NCBI RefSeq assembly: GCF_014873485.1
Contig: NZ_JADBDT010000001.1
Coordinates: 3,962,501-4,026,500, forward strand
DNA length: 64,000 bases
Reading direction: 5' to 3'
Origin: Sphingopyxis sp. OAS728
GTDB taxonomy: Bacteria; Pseudomonadota; Alphaproteobacteria; Sphingomonadales; Sphingomonadaceae
The translations under genes were made by a program, and so were the position numbers. The notes under the pieces were generated by a model that made no database searches, was not told the DNA's origin, and saw nothing but the letters and a program-made list of their open reading frames with translations. Below, one piece after another: positions 36,683 through 45,436 of the stretch; the stretch's first letter is position 1; the number at the start of each line of letters is the position of its first letter.

Positions 36683-36771
36683 CGGCAACTCCGTCATCCC
36701 ATGTTTTGGGCCCGATTCGACCCCGGAGGCTTAGAGACCTCAACCCAAACCCCTTGTCAATTATGGGCTTA

Positions 36772-36789
36772 ATTTCTCATAAAAGAAAT
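36772..36789. promoter_or_regulatory. Perfect dyad upstream of the TonB receptor
   Basis: ATTTCT and AGAAAT flank CATAAA in the 198-base gap between the divergent CocE/NonD and TonB-receptor genes. The region is the most AT-rich of the locus and probably holds both promoters. Confidence 0.4.
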
Positions 36790-36791
36790 AT

Positions 36792-36811
36792 ATTGTCCTG
36801 AATAGGACATT
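36792..36811. promoter_or_regulatory. Second dyad upstream of the TonB receptor, related to 34725-34754
   Basis: ATTGTCCT and AGGACATT form an imperfect palindrome (7 of 8 pairs). Bases 36790-36805 match the right half of the M19-operon dyad at 13 of 16 positions, including ATATTGTCC. A shared regulator is a reasonable guess. Confidence 0.5.
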
Positions 36812-36880
36812 ATGGCAGCTTCCTCGGACGGGACACGGAAAAGCCGCCATCGAGCGGCCCAGCAAAAAGGGGCGGAAAAG

Positions 36881-39646
36881 ATGCGTAAGGATAGTGAGAA
36901 GCTCGGTTACCGGATCGCGCGCGGCAGCAGCATTGCGGCGTTGGCTGCGGGCTTATTGCTCGCCGTGCCCGCTGCGGCACAGACTGTCGCCGATACGGAG
37001 GCCACGGCTGACGAGGAGATTCTCGTCACGGGATCGCGCATCGCGCGCGCCGGTTTCGATCAGCCAACCCCCACCACGGTGATCGGCGAGGATGAATTGC
37101 GCCTCGGCGCGCGCCCGAACATCCAGCAGGTGCTGAACGACCTTCCGCAAATCCGCCCCACGACGACACCGACGGTGTCGAACGGCAACACCTCGACCGG
37201 CACCGCGCCGGTCGACATGCGCGGCCTCGGTTCGAACCGTACGCTCGTGCTGCTCGACGGCCGCCGCTTCGTTGGTGAGGGCAATCTGAATTTCATCCCG
37301 ACGAACCTGGTCGAGCGCGTCGAGGTTGTGACGGGCGGCGCCTCGGCCGCCTGGGGTTCGGGCGCGGTCGCGGGCGTCGTCAACATCCTGCTCGACAAGG
37401 ATTATGACGGTCTGTCGGTTGGCGGCAATTTCGGCACTTCGTCGCGCGGCGACGGATTCCGCTATGGCTTCGACGCGAAATTCGGGACGGGGTTCGCCGA
37501 CGGGCGCGGCCATTTCATCATCGGCGGCGAATATGTCAAAGATGAGGGCGTGATCCAGCGGAGCACGCGGCCGCAGCTCAACAGCCCCGATTTCATTCCC
37601 TCGGGCACCGGGTCGGAACTGGTCCGCGACGTGAATTTCGGCAACGTCACCTTGGGCGGTCTCATCACCAGCGGCGTGCTTGCCGGGCAGACCTTCAACG
37701 CTGACGGCACGCTGCGGCCTTTCGATCGCGGCACGGCCGTCGGTGCGGGCGCTTTCCCGCTGCGGATGGTCGGCGGTGCGGACGGCATCAATCTCTATGA
37801 TACCATTCCCGTTTCGTCGCCCTTCGAGCGGCTGAGCACCTATGCCCGGCTGAGCTTCGAAGTGGGTGACGCGACCTTCTGGGTCGACGGCAGCTATGCG
37901 CGCTCGCTGTCGAATGCGCCCTTCTTTGGCGACTACACCGTCGGCGGGGCGCTGGGCCTGCCATATCTCACGATCCAGGCAAACAACCCCTATCTGTCGA
38001 CGGCTGTTCGCGACCGGCTTGCTGCCGCAGGCGAGACAAGCTTTACCTTCGGCCGCTATTTCAACGACATCCTGCAACTGCAGTTCCGCGGCGAGCGGGT
38101 GAGCAAGGAAGGCGCGATCGGCGTCGACGGCACGTTCGGCAACGGCTTCCGCTACAAGGCCTGGTACAGCCACGGCGAGGTCGAGAGCGACCAGACGATG
38201 GGCAACTCGCGCCTCGTGCGGCAGTTCAACAATGCAATCAATGCGGTATCGAGCGGGGGGCAAATCGTCTGCGCGATCAATGTCGACGCCAACCCGGCCA
38301 ACGACGATCCCGCGTGCCGGCCGCTCAATCCCTTCGGCCCCCTGAATGCGTCGCCCGAAGCGCGCGCCTATGTCACGGGAGCGCAGCGGGCGTTCAGCAC
38401 CTCGAAGCTCGATTCGGTGGGCGCCGAAATTCAGGGCGATCTTTTCTCGCTGTGGGCGGGCCCGGTAACCTTGGCGGTCGGCGCCGAGGCGCGTTGGGAA
38501 GAACAGGTGTCGTCGCGCGACGACTTCACGGTCGCGAACGCCAGCAACTTCGGCATCCTCGTCTTTTCGGCGCCGACTTCGGGCGGGTTCAACGTCAAGG
38601 AAGCCTTCGGCGAAGTGCTGTTCCCGCTGCTCAAGCTCGAAAATGCGGTGGAGATCGATCTGAGCGGTGCCGCGCGCTATTCCGACTACAGCACCAGCGG
38701 CGGCATCTGGACGTGGAAAGCCGGCGGTACTGCGCGTTTGTTCAACGACCTGCTCCTGCGGGTGACACGCTCGCGCGACATTCGTTCGCCGGGCATCGGC
38801 GAGTTGTTCGCGCTTCGTTCGATCAACATCGGACCGCTCAACGATCAGGACCGGGCCGGGCGTGCGGCGGCGAACCCCGCCTATAACCCGCAACCCTCGA
38901 CCGTGACGACGTTCACCGGCGGCAACCCCAATCTGGTGCCCGAAGTGAGTTACACGACGTCGATCGGCGCGACATTCTCGCCGTCCTTCCTGCGCGGCTT
39001 CAGTGCTTCGGTTGACTATTACAAGATCAAGATCGACGGTGCGGTTACGGCGCTTAACGGATCGAACCTCACTTTGCTCTGTTCGCGCGGGGTCACTTCG
39101 GCCTGCGATGCTGTTACGCGCGATGCGACGGGGACCGTCACCCAAGTCGCCGCCACCCAACAGAATATTGCGAGCTTCGAGACGAGCGGGCTCGACATGG
39201 AGGCCTCCTATGTCACCCGGCTTGCCACTGGCGGCAGCATCCGGCTTCGCGCGCTCGCGACCTATGTCGACAAGCTGGTGTTCGATACCGGCGTTACCCG
39301 GGTCGAGACGGCGGGCGACGTCGGAGATTCGGTGCAGCGCGCGACGCCGAAATGGCGCGGAACGCTCAGCGCGACTTATGAGGATAGCAATGTCGGGTTC
39401 GACATTCGCGCGCGCTATATCGATGGCGGCAATTACGATCGGACGCGCACGACGCTGATCAATAACAAGATTGCTTCGCGAACCTATGTCGACCTTGGCG
39501 CGCGGTTCAAGATCGAGGATCGCTTCACGCTGTTCGGCAACGTCAACAATGTGTTCGACCGCGATCCGCCGCTGATCACCGTGAACAGCACGCTGTACGA
39601 CGTCGTCGGCCGCTACTTCACCGTCGGCGCGCGGGTCGATTTCTAG
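36881..39646 (+). CDS. TonB-dependent receptor
   Basis: A 921-residue outer-membrane receptor for energy-driven import of a bulky substrate. The signal peptide ends VPAAAQ, a TonB box-like EEILVTGSRI follows, then the plug domain (PTPTTVIGEDELR, VDMRGLGSNRTLVLLDGRR, VERVEVVTGGASAAWGSGAVAGVVNI). The long barrel ends GRYFTVGARVDF with terminal Phe. I start at 36881 because GGGGCGGAAAAG precedes that ATG; an in-frame ATG at 36812 would run through the dyad region's edge and add 23 basic residues before the signal. The CocE/NonD gene follows 19 bases later, so import and hydrolysis are linked. The substrate is inferred to be a peptide. Confidence 0.92.
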   Translation: MRKDSEKLGYRIARGSSIAALAAGLLLAVPAAAQTVADTEATADEEILVTGSRIARAGFDQPTPTTVIGEDELRLGARPNIQQVLNDLPQIRPTTTPTVSNGNTSTGTAPVDMRGLGSNRTLVLLDGRRFVGEGNLNFIPTNLVERVEVVTGGASAAWGSGAVAGVVNILLDKDYDGLSVGGNFGTSSRGDGFRYGFDAKFGTGFADGRGHFIIGGEYVKDEGVIQRSTRPQLNSPDFIPSGTGSELVRDVNFGNVTLGGLITSGVLAGQTFNADGTLRPFDRGTAVGAGAFPLRMVGGADGINLYDTIPVSSPFERLSTYARLSFEVGDATFWVDGSYARSLSNAPFFGDYTVGGALGLPYLTIQANNPYLSTAVRDRLAAAGETSFTFGRYFNDILQLQFRGERVSKEGAIGVDGTFGNGFRYKAWYSHGEVESDQTMGNSRLVRQFNNAINAVSSGGQIVCAINVDANPANDDPACRPLNPFGPLNASPEARAYVTGAQRAFSTSKLDSVGAEIQGDLFSLWAGPVTLAVGAEARWEEQVSSRDDFTVANASNFGILVFSAPTSGGFNVKEAFGEVLFPLLKLENAVEIDLSGAARYSDYSTSGGIWTWKAGGTARLFNDLLLRVTRSRDIRSPGIGELFALRSINIGPLNDQDRAGRAAANPAYNPQPSTVTTFTGGNPNLVPEVSYTTSIGATFSPSFLRGFSASVDYYKIKIDGAVTALNGSNLTLLCSRGVTSACDAVTRDATGTVTQVAATQQNIASFETSGLDMEASYVTRLATGGSIRLRALATYVDKLVFDTGVTRVETAGDVGDSVQRATPKWRGTLSATYEDSNVGFDIRARYIDGGNYDRTRTTLINNKIASRTYVDLGARFKIEDRFTLFGNVNNVFDRDPPLITVNSTLYDVVGRYFTVGARVDF

Positions 39647-39665
39647 GATCCGGAACGTCGCGGCT

Positions 39666-41567
39666 ATGAGAGGTTCGATCCGCTACGGTCTTGCGCTGCT
39701 GTTCGGCGTTGTTGCCGGCGGCGCGGCGATGGTGCAACCGGCGGCTAGTCCGCCGGTTGCAGCCGCCCAAAGCCTTTCGGGCTATGAAGCGCAGGATGTG
39801 ATGATTCCGATGCGCGACGGCGTTCGTCTGCACGCGCAGATATGGCGTCCGAAAGGCCATGTCGGCGAACTCCCCATCCTTATGACGCGGTCGCCCTATG
39901 GTTTCACCAAGGCCCGCATCGACACCGGCCTCAGCAAGTCGGGGGGCTATGGCGAGCTCGCCGAGGACAAGTTCATCTTTGTCTTTCAGGACATCCGCGG
40001 CCGCTTCGGTTCCGAAGGCGAGTTCGTGAACCTGCGGCCGCTCAAGAAGACCGCCGACGGCATCGACGAGGCGACCGACACATATGACAGCATCGACTGG
40101 CTGGTAAAAAACCTGCCCGGCAACAATGGCAAGGTCGGGGTGTTCGGCGTGTCCTACGGCGGCTGGACCGCCGCGGTGGCGACGGTGAATCCGCATCCTG
40201 CATTGAAGGCGGTGACCTCGCAGGCGTCGCCCGAAGACATGTTCATCGGCGACGACTTCTTGCACAATGGCGCCTTCCGGCTCGACTATGCCTGGTCTTG
40301 GGTGTCGGCGCTCGAGACCGACGGCCGGACGATGAACGCGTTCGATTTCGGCACCGACGATGCCTATGACTGGTATCTGAAACAGTCCGACCTCGCGAAT
40401 ATGGACCAGCGGCTGCTCGGCCGTTCGATGCCAAGCTGGCAAAACTTCGTTTCGCACCCAAATTACGACAGCTTCTGGCGCGACAGCCGCACGTCGCACA
40501 TGATGCCGGCCAGGGTCGCGGTTCCCAATCTGATCGTTGCCGGCTGGTGGGACCAGGAAGATTTCTATGGCCCCATGACGATCTATGCCAATCAGGAGAA
40601 GGGCGACGATCGCGGCCTGAACTATCTGGTCGTCGGGCCGTGGAACCACGGGGGCTGGCGCGGCGAGGGCAGAAAATATGGCCCGTTCGAACTGGGCGGC
40701 AAGACGGGGCAATGGTTCCGCAGCACCGTCGAGCTTCCATGGTTCCGCTATTGGCTAAAGGGCGTCGGCAAGCTCGATCAGCCCGAGGCGCTGGTCTTCC
40801 AGTCGGGCAGCAACAAGTGGCAGCGCCTTTCGCGCTGGCCCGCCGTCGAAGGCAAGCGGCGCAACCTCTATCTGCATCCCGACGGCAAGCTTTCCTTCGA
40901 CGCGCCGAAGTCGCGCAAGGGCGCCAGCAGTTTCGTTTCGGATCCGGCGAACCCGGTCCCCTATCGCGACCGGGCGATATTGAAGCCGTTCATGCGACCG
41001 GGATCGGAGTGGTCGACGTGGTTAGCGGACGACCAAGCCCCCTTTGCGAAGCGCAAGGACGTCTTGTTCTGGCAGACCGAGCCGCTGGCCGAGGATATGA
41101 CCGTCGCCGGCGATATCGCGGCGCGCCTGTTTGCCAGCACAACGGGCACCGATGCCGATTGGGTGGTCAAGCTGGTCGATATCTACCCGTCCGACGCGGC
41201 GACGCCTGAGGGTTTACGCGGGCGTCAGCGGATGATCGCGAACGACGTGTTCCGCGGCCGCTTTCGTACCAGCTATGAAAAGCCAGCAGCGATCAAGCCG
41301 GGCAAGGCGCTGGAATACAAGATCGACCTCCATTCCGCGTCGCATGTGTTTCGCAAAGGGCACCGCATCGGGGTGCAAGTACAGAGCAGCTGGTTCCCGC
41401 TGATCGACCGCAACCCGCAGACCTTCGTGCCCAATATCCTGAAAGCCAAACCCGGCGACTATCGCGCGCAGACGCATTCGGTCTTCTATTCGCGCGATCT
41501 GCCTTCATCGATCTCGATGGCCGTGGTGCCCGGCGAAGCGGACAGGCTGCCGGTCGGCGGCCAATAA
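39666..41567 (+). CDS. Secreted CocE/NonD family hydrolase
   Basis: A 633-residue exported hydrolase, paralogue of the gene at 34799. The signal segment is about residues 7-35. The catalytic set is canonical: Ser163 in GVFGVSYGGW, Asp in AGWWDQEDFYG and His in GPWNHGGW. IPMRDGVRLHAQIW and FQDIRGRFGSEG mark the core, and the C-terminal jelly-roll starts near residue 400. The family acts on esters and amides, including acyl side chains of beta-lactams and X-Pro peptides. It is 19 bases downstream of the TonB receptor gene and almost certainly in its operon. A hairpin follows the stop codon. Confidence 0.91.
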   Translation: MRGSIRYGLALLFGVVAGGAAMVQPAASPPVAAAQSLSGYEAQDVMIPMRDGVRLHAQIWRPKGHVGELPILMTRSPYGFTKARIDTGLSKSGGYGELAEDKFIFVFQDIRGRFGSEGEFVNLRPLKKTADGIDEATDTYDSIDWLVKNLPGNNGKVGVFGVSYGGWTAAVATVNPHPALKAVTSQASPEDMFIGDDFLHNGAFRLDYAWSWVSALETDGRTMNAFDFGTDDAYDWYLKQSDLANMDQRLLGRSMPSWQNFVSHPNYDSFWRDSRTSHMMPARVAVPNLIVAGWWDQEDFYGPMTIYANQEKGDDRGLNYLVVGPWNHGGWRGEGRKYGPFELGGKTGQWFRSTVELPWFRYWLKGVGKLDQPEALVFQSGSNKWQRLSRWPAVEGKRRNLYLHPDGKLSFDAPKSRKGASSFVSDPANPVPYRDRAILKPFMRPGSEWSTWLADDQAPFAKRKDVLFWQTEPLAEDMTVAGDIAARLFASTTGTDADWVVKLVDIYPSDAATPEGLRGRQRMIANDVFRGRFRTSYEKPAAIKPGKALEYKIDLHSASHVFRKGHRIGVQVQSSWFPLIDRNPQTFVPNILKAKPGDYRAQTHSVFYSRDLPSSISMAVVPGEADRLPVGGQ

Positions 41568-41581
41568 GAATTTGAAAATCA

Positions 41582-41597
41582 GCGGAGGTAACTCCGC
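41582..41597. terminator. Hairpin after the TonB receptor-CocE operon
   Basis: GCGGAG and CTCCGC form a perfect 6-bp stem with a GTAA loop, 14 bases after the stop codon. It lacks a T-run, so factor-independent termination is uncertain. Confidence 0.4.
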
Positions 41598-41769
41598 AAT
41601 CGGCGAATTGCGATTGGCCCGCTCGCATGCGGACCCGGCGCGCTGGCTTGCCTGCCTCGTTTTGTCGCGATGCTGCTGATTAACCACTCGTTTCAGTGTG
41701 CGCGTCATCATCTTCTGCTATCGATGCAGCCAACACGGCGTGTCGGTGCGCCATGAAGGATTATCGGGC

Positions 41770-43938
41770 ATGCGCAACGCGGCGAGCTGGCAACGAGCGA
41801 TGGCGGCGAATTGGGTGCTCATCGTCACCGGCGCCGGCGCCCTTCTGATATTATTCTTTCTGTCGCTCGCGACCGATCGCGGCTTCGAACAGAATGCCCG
41901 TTTGCGCCAGCAAGTCTCCGATTCCTATGATGCGAGAGCCGCCTTGCAGGGCGTATTGACGCGGCACCAGGACATCGAGCTTGGCCAGCGGGGCTATGTC
42001 ATCACCGGCGATCCGGAATTTTTGACCCCTTATCGCGCCGCCGAGGCGCGCATCGATGCCAATTTCGACCTGTTTGAAAAATTGGCGGGGAATGACGGGC
42101 AGGGACGGTTGATCGATGAGCTTCGCCGGACGTCCGTACAGAAGCGGCGTTTCGTCGCCCGGACGATCGATCTTGTCGAAAGCGGACGGCGAGACGAAGC
42201 GGTGCGGCTGATCGCGAGCGGCGAGGGCAAGCGGTCGATGGACCAAATCCGCGTGCTGATCAGCAAGATATCGGAGGCCGAACGGCAAAAGCTGGAAGAG
42301 CGAACCGCAGCGGCCAATGCCGCCCGAGAGCGATTGCGCGACCGCACTTTCACGCTGCAGATCGGCTTGATTCTGCTGCTTGCGTTGTCGGCGATCCTGA
42401 TCGGACGCAGTCAATGGGCACGTAAAAAGGCGCATCGCCGCGCGCGCGACCTTGCCGCGCGACAGGAGGCGATTTTCGACAGCGCGAAGGACGGGATGAT
42501 CGTCCTGAACCCGAGCGGCAGCATCGAGAGCCTGAATCCGTCGGCCGCGAAGATGTTCGGCGTGCCATCGGAATCGCTGCTGCGGCGCGACATCGGGTCG
42601 CTGTTCGAAATCGCACCCGACCGCGGGCAGATCGAAACTTTCCTGCGCCGTTTGAAGGCGAACCGGAAGGAGAGTTACGGGCAAATCCAGGAATTCGTCG
42701 GCCGCCGCCAGAATGGCGCGACCTTTCCGCTCGAGGTGTCGGTCAGTCCGGTGCACCTCGCCGACGGTACGCTGTTCGTCGCGGTGATCCGCGATATCAG
42801 CGACCGGCGCGAGGTCGAGCAGATGAAGGGCGAGTTCGTCGCGACCGTCAGCCACGAACTGCGTACGCCGCTGACGTCGATCGCGGGATCGCTTGGGCTG
42901 ATCAGCGGCGGTGCGGCGGGCGAAATCCCGCCGAAGGCCGCGCGATTGGTCGAGATTGCGCACAGCAACGCGGCGCGCCTCGTGCGACTGATCAACGACA
43001 TCCTCGATATCGAAAAGATCGAAGCGGGGCGGATGCAGTTCGATCTCCGCCCGCTCGCGCTGGGGCCGCTTCTCGAAGCGGCCGGGCATCAGACCGCGGG
43101 CTTCGCCGGCGAATATGGCGTGCCGGTCCATATCGAGCCGGTTGCGGCCGGGGCAGCCGTCCTTGCCGACGAAGACCGCTTGATGCAGGTTGTGACGAAC
43201 CTTCTGTCTAACGCGATCAAATTCTCTCGGCGCGGTGAGGCGGTGACGGTCCGGGTTACGCCGCTCGACCGGCGATACCGGATCAGCGTCATCGACCGGG
43301 GCGAGGGCATCCCTGAATCGTTCCGCAGCCGCATCTTCGGCAAATTCGCGCAGGCCGACGCATCGGATTCGCGGCAAAAGGGCGGCACCGGTCTGGGGCT
43401 CAGCATCGTGCGCGAAATCGTTGTCCGGCTCGGTGGTTCGGTCGATTTCGAGAGCGTCGAAGGCGCGGGCAGTATCTTTCACGTCGACCTGCCGGCGGCC
43501 GAATTGCCGGCCGCGGTTCCTGCACCGGGCGAGACCGAGGCGCCGCTGCCCGATGACCCCACGTTGCCGGTCGTGCTCCATGTCGATGACGATCCCGACA
43601 TGCTCGCGGTCGTCGCCAGCGCCTTCGACGGCAGGGCGGCGATCCATTCGACGCCGAGCGTCGCCGAGGCGCGCGCTGCGATCCGGCGGACGCGCTATGA
43701 CGCCGCGATCCTCGACGTCGGGATGCTCGACGGATGCGGAACCGACCTTGTCGCGCCGCTGCGCAAACGCGCGCCGGCCTTGCCTGTCGTCCTGTTCACC
43801 GCGCAGGAGGTCGACGGCGCGCCGAAAGACGGTATCGACCTTGTCCTCGTCAAATCGCGCGCCAGCCTCGACACGCTGGTGCGCGAAGTGACCGACCGGA
43901 TCGGCGCGAAACGGGCGAATGGCGGAGGCGGCAAATGA
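41770..43938 (+). CDS. Hybrid sensor histidine kinase (CHASE3-PAS-HisKA-HATPase-REC)
   Basis: A 722-residue inner-membrane kinase. Two membrane segments (about 14-34 and 195-213) enclose a CHASE3-type periplasmic domain with GVLTRHQDIELGQRGYVITG. A PAS domain (about 230-345) follows, then HisKA with phospho-acceptor His362 in TVSHELRTPL, an HATPase with the N box NLLSNAIKFS and G boxes DRGEGIP and GTGLGLSIV, and a C-terminal receiver with Asp649. An ATG at 41770 after GAAGGA is preferred to a GTG at 41698. The stop overlaps the next gene (ATGA). It heads a three-gene phosphorelay unit directly before the pilus genes. Confidence 0.92.
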   Translation: MRNAASWQRAMAANWVLIVTGAGALLILFFLSLATDRGFEQNARLRQQVSDSYDARAALQGVLTRHQDIELGQRGYVITGDPEFLTPYRAAEARIDANFDLFEKLAGNDGQGRLIDELRRTSVQKRRFVARTIDLVESGRRDEAVRLIASGEGKRSMDQIRVLISKISEAERQKLEERTAAANAARERLRDRTFTLQIGLILLLALSAILIGRSQWARKKAHRRARDLAARQEAIFDSAKDGMIVLNPSGSIESLNPSAAKMFGVPSESLLRRDIGSLFEIAPDRGQIETFLRRLKANRKESYGQIQEFVGRRQNGATFPLEVSVSPVHLADGTLFVAVIRDISDRREVEQMKGEFVATVSHELRTPLTSIAGSLGLISGGAAGEIPPKAARLVEIAHSNAARLVRLINDILDIEKIEAGRMQFDLRPLALGPLLEAAGHQTAGFAGEYGVPVHIEPVAAGAAVLADEDRLMQVVTNLLSNAIKFSRRGEAVTVRVTPLDRRYRISVIDRGEGIPESFRSRIFGKFAQADASDSRQKGGTGLGLSIVREIVVRLGGSVDFESVEGAGSIFHVDLPAAELPAAVPAPGETEAPLPDDPTLPVVLHVDDDPDMLAVVASAFDGRAAIHSTPSVAEARAAIRRTRYDAAILDVGMLDGCGTDLVAPLRKRAPALPVVLFTAQEVDGAPKDGIDLVLVKSRASLDTLVREVTDRIGAKRANGGGGK

Positions 43939-44306
43939 GCAACCGGATTCTCTACATCGACGACGAGGATGATATTCGCGAGGTCGCCGAAATGGCGCTC
44001 GAACTGGATCCGTCCTTCGCCGTTCGCACCTGCGGGTCGGGCCGCGAAGGGCTGGCGGCGGCGCGCGAATGGCAACCCGATCTGATCTTGCTCGACGTGA
44101 TGATGCCCGAACTCGATGGACCGGGTGTGCTCGAATTGCTCCGGCAAGATTCCGCGACCGCGGCGATCCCGGTCGTCTTCATCACCGCGCGGACGCAGAC
44201 GCACGAGGTTGCGCGGCTACGCGAACTCGGCGCGCGCGGCGTACTCGCCAAACCCTTCGACGCGATGGCGTTGGCGGGGCAGGTGCGGGAGTTGCTCGAT
44301 GGCTGA
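43935..44306 (+). CDS. Single-domain response regulator receiver
   Basis: A 123-residue stand-alone receiver. The acidic pair is in YIDDEDD, the phosphorylated aspartate is Asp54 in LLDVMMPELDG, Thr lies in FITARTQ and Lys in LAKPFD. There is no output domain, so it is likely an intermediate in phosphate transfer between the hybrid kinase and the Hpt protein. Its start overlaps the kinase stop as ATGA and its end overlaps the Hpt gene by 8 bases, which indicates coupled translation of all three. Confidence 0.92.
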   Translation: MSNRILYIDDEDDIREVAEMALELDPSFAVRTCGSGREGLAAAREWQPDLILLDVMMPELDGPGVLELLRQDSATAAIPVVFITARTQTHEVARLRELGARGVLAKPFDAMALAGQVRELLDG

Positions 44307-44583
44307 AATCGACGCGCGCCTGGCCGCGATTGCCGAACGCTTCGCCGCGCAGGCGGGGGAGACAGCGGCGGAGATTGCGACCGCGCTCGATCGCGAAGAC
44401 TGGTCCGAACTGGCGCGGCTGAGCCACAGTCTGGCCGGGCGTGCGGGGATGTTCGGCTATGGCGCGATCGGTGATGCGGCGCGGTCGGTGGAGGAAGCAG
44501 TCGATGCCGGCCTGGCGGACGATGTGAAGGTTCGCTTGACGCAGGATTTACTCACCCAAATGGCCGCGCTAAATCGCGCCTGA
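44299..44583 (+). CDS. Hpt-domain phosphotransfer protein
   Basis: A 94-residue four-helix phosphotransfer protein. The phospho-acceptor is His43 in LARLSHSLAGRAGMFGYG, with the small residues after it that the fold needs. It should carry phosphate from the hybrid kinase or the single receiver to the LuxR-type regulator encoded 88 bases downstream. The gene overlaps the receiver gene by 8 bases. A G-rich inverted repeat lies after its stop near 44600-44630. Confidence 0.88.
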   Translation: MAEIDARLAAIAERFAAQAGETAAEIATALDREDWSELARLSHSLAGRAGMFGYGAIGDAARSVEEAVDAGLADDVKVRLTQDLLTQMAALNRA

Positions 44584-44670
44584 TGGGTGGTTATGATTAA
44601 CGGCGGAGGGTGGACCATGGCCCGCCGCCGGTGATATTATATAAGTTCAACAATATCGTGGTGGATCGAA

Positions 44671-45297
44671 ATGACGAAAGTGCTCGTGGCGGACGATGAT
44701 CCGCTCACCATGGCAGGGATTACGGCGCTTCTCGACAAGACGAATTTCGATGTGGTGGCGACGGTCAATACCGGCGCGGCGGTGCTCGACACGCTACCCG
44801 GCGCGCGGCCCGACCTCCTGATCCTCGATAATGGCATGCCCGAACGCAGCGGGCTCGACGTGCTGCGGACGCTGCGCAGTCGCGGCGACGCCCGACCGGT
44901 CGTGCTGCTCACCGGCGGTCTCAACGATGAACTGGCGCGCGAGGCGATCCAGCTGTCGGTCAACGGCATCGTGATCAAGGCGACTGCGCCGCGCGACCTG
45001 CTCACCTGCCTTGAAAGCGTCGTGCAGGGACGGCGCTGGCTCGATCAGGATGTGATGCAGCGCGTGATGGAGCAGGCGATGTCGCCGGGTGCGCCGCGCG
45101 ACCCGTTCGAGGTGCTGAGTGGCCGCGAGCGTGCCGTCGCCTCGCTCGCGAAGCGCGGGCTGCGCAACAAGGAAATCGCCGACGAGCTCGGGCTGACCGA
45201 AGGCACGGTGAAGGTCCATCTTCACAAGGTTTTTGATAAACTTAACATCCGTGGCCGCACCGAACTTATCCTGCTCGCGCAGGACCGCGGCGCCTGA
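44671..45297 (+). CDS. LuxR/NarL-type response regulator
   Basis: A 208-residue two-domain regulator. The N-terminal receiver has DDDP, Asp53 in LLILDNGMPERSG and a threonine in VLLTGG. The C-terminal LuxR helix-turn-helix includes LSGRERAVASLAKRGLRNKEIA and LTEGTVKVHLHKVFDKLNI. It is the only DNA-binding member of the phosphorelay and the gene closest to the pilus operon, so I infer it controls that operon. Its own promoter probably lies in 44584-44670, an AT-rich gap with GATATTATATAAG. Confidence 0.92.
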   Translation: MTKVLVADDDPLTMAGITALLDKTNFDVVATVNTGAAVLDTLPGARPDLLILDNGMPERSGLDVLRTLRSRGDARPVVLLTGGLNDELAREAIQLSVNGIVIKATAPRDLLTCLESVVQGRRWLDQDVMQRVMEQAMSPGAPRDPFEVLSGRERAVASLAKRGLRNKEIADELGLTEGTVKVHLHKVFDKLNIRGRTELILLAQDRGA

Positions 45298-45323
45298 AAC
45301 TATACCGGAAGATATAAGCTGTT

Positions 45324-45361
45324 TTCACCGTTGGAGAGCGGCTTTGTCGCCTCCCGGTGAA
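45324..45361. terminator. Long hairpin between the phosphorelay and pilus genes
   Basis: TTCACCG pairs with CGGTGAA, and inside them GGAG with CTCC and GCG with CGC, giving a stem of about 14 pairs around GCTTTGT. It lies 26 bases after the LuxR-type gene. It may terminate that transcript or control entry into the pilus operon. Confidence 0.5.
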
Positions 45362-45436
45362 TATCGCCCGCGCGAGAGTTAGCGCATCTGTCGATCAAGT
45401 TGGCGGCATCGGGCCGTCATCGACGACAGGCGATAC

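Noticed and set aside
36812..36880. Upstream ATG for the TonB receptor
   Set aside because: It would place 23 basic residues before the signal peptide and sits directly on the dyad; the ATG at 36881 has a good ribosome-binding site.
44600..44635. GC-rich inverted repeat as a terminator after the Hpt gene
   Set aside because: The pairing GGCGG with CCGCC is short and interrupted, there is no T-run, and such pairs are frequent in GC-rich DNA.
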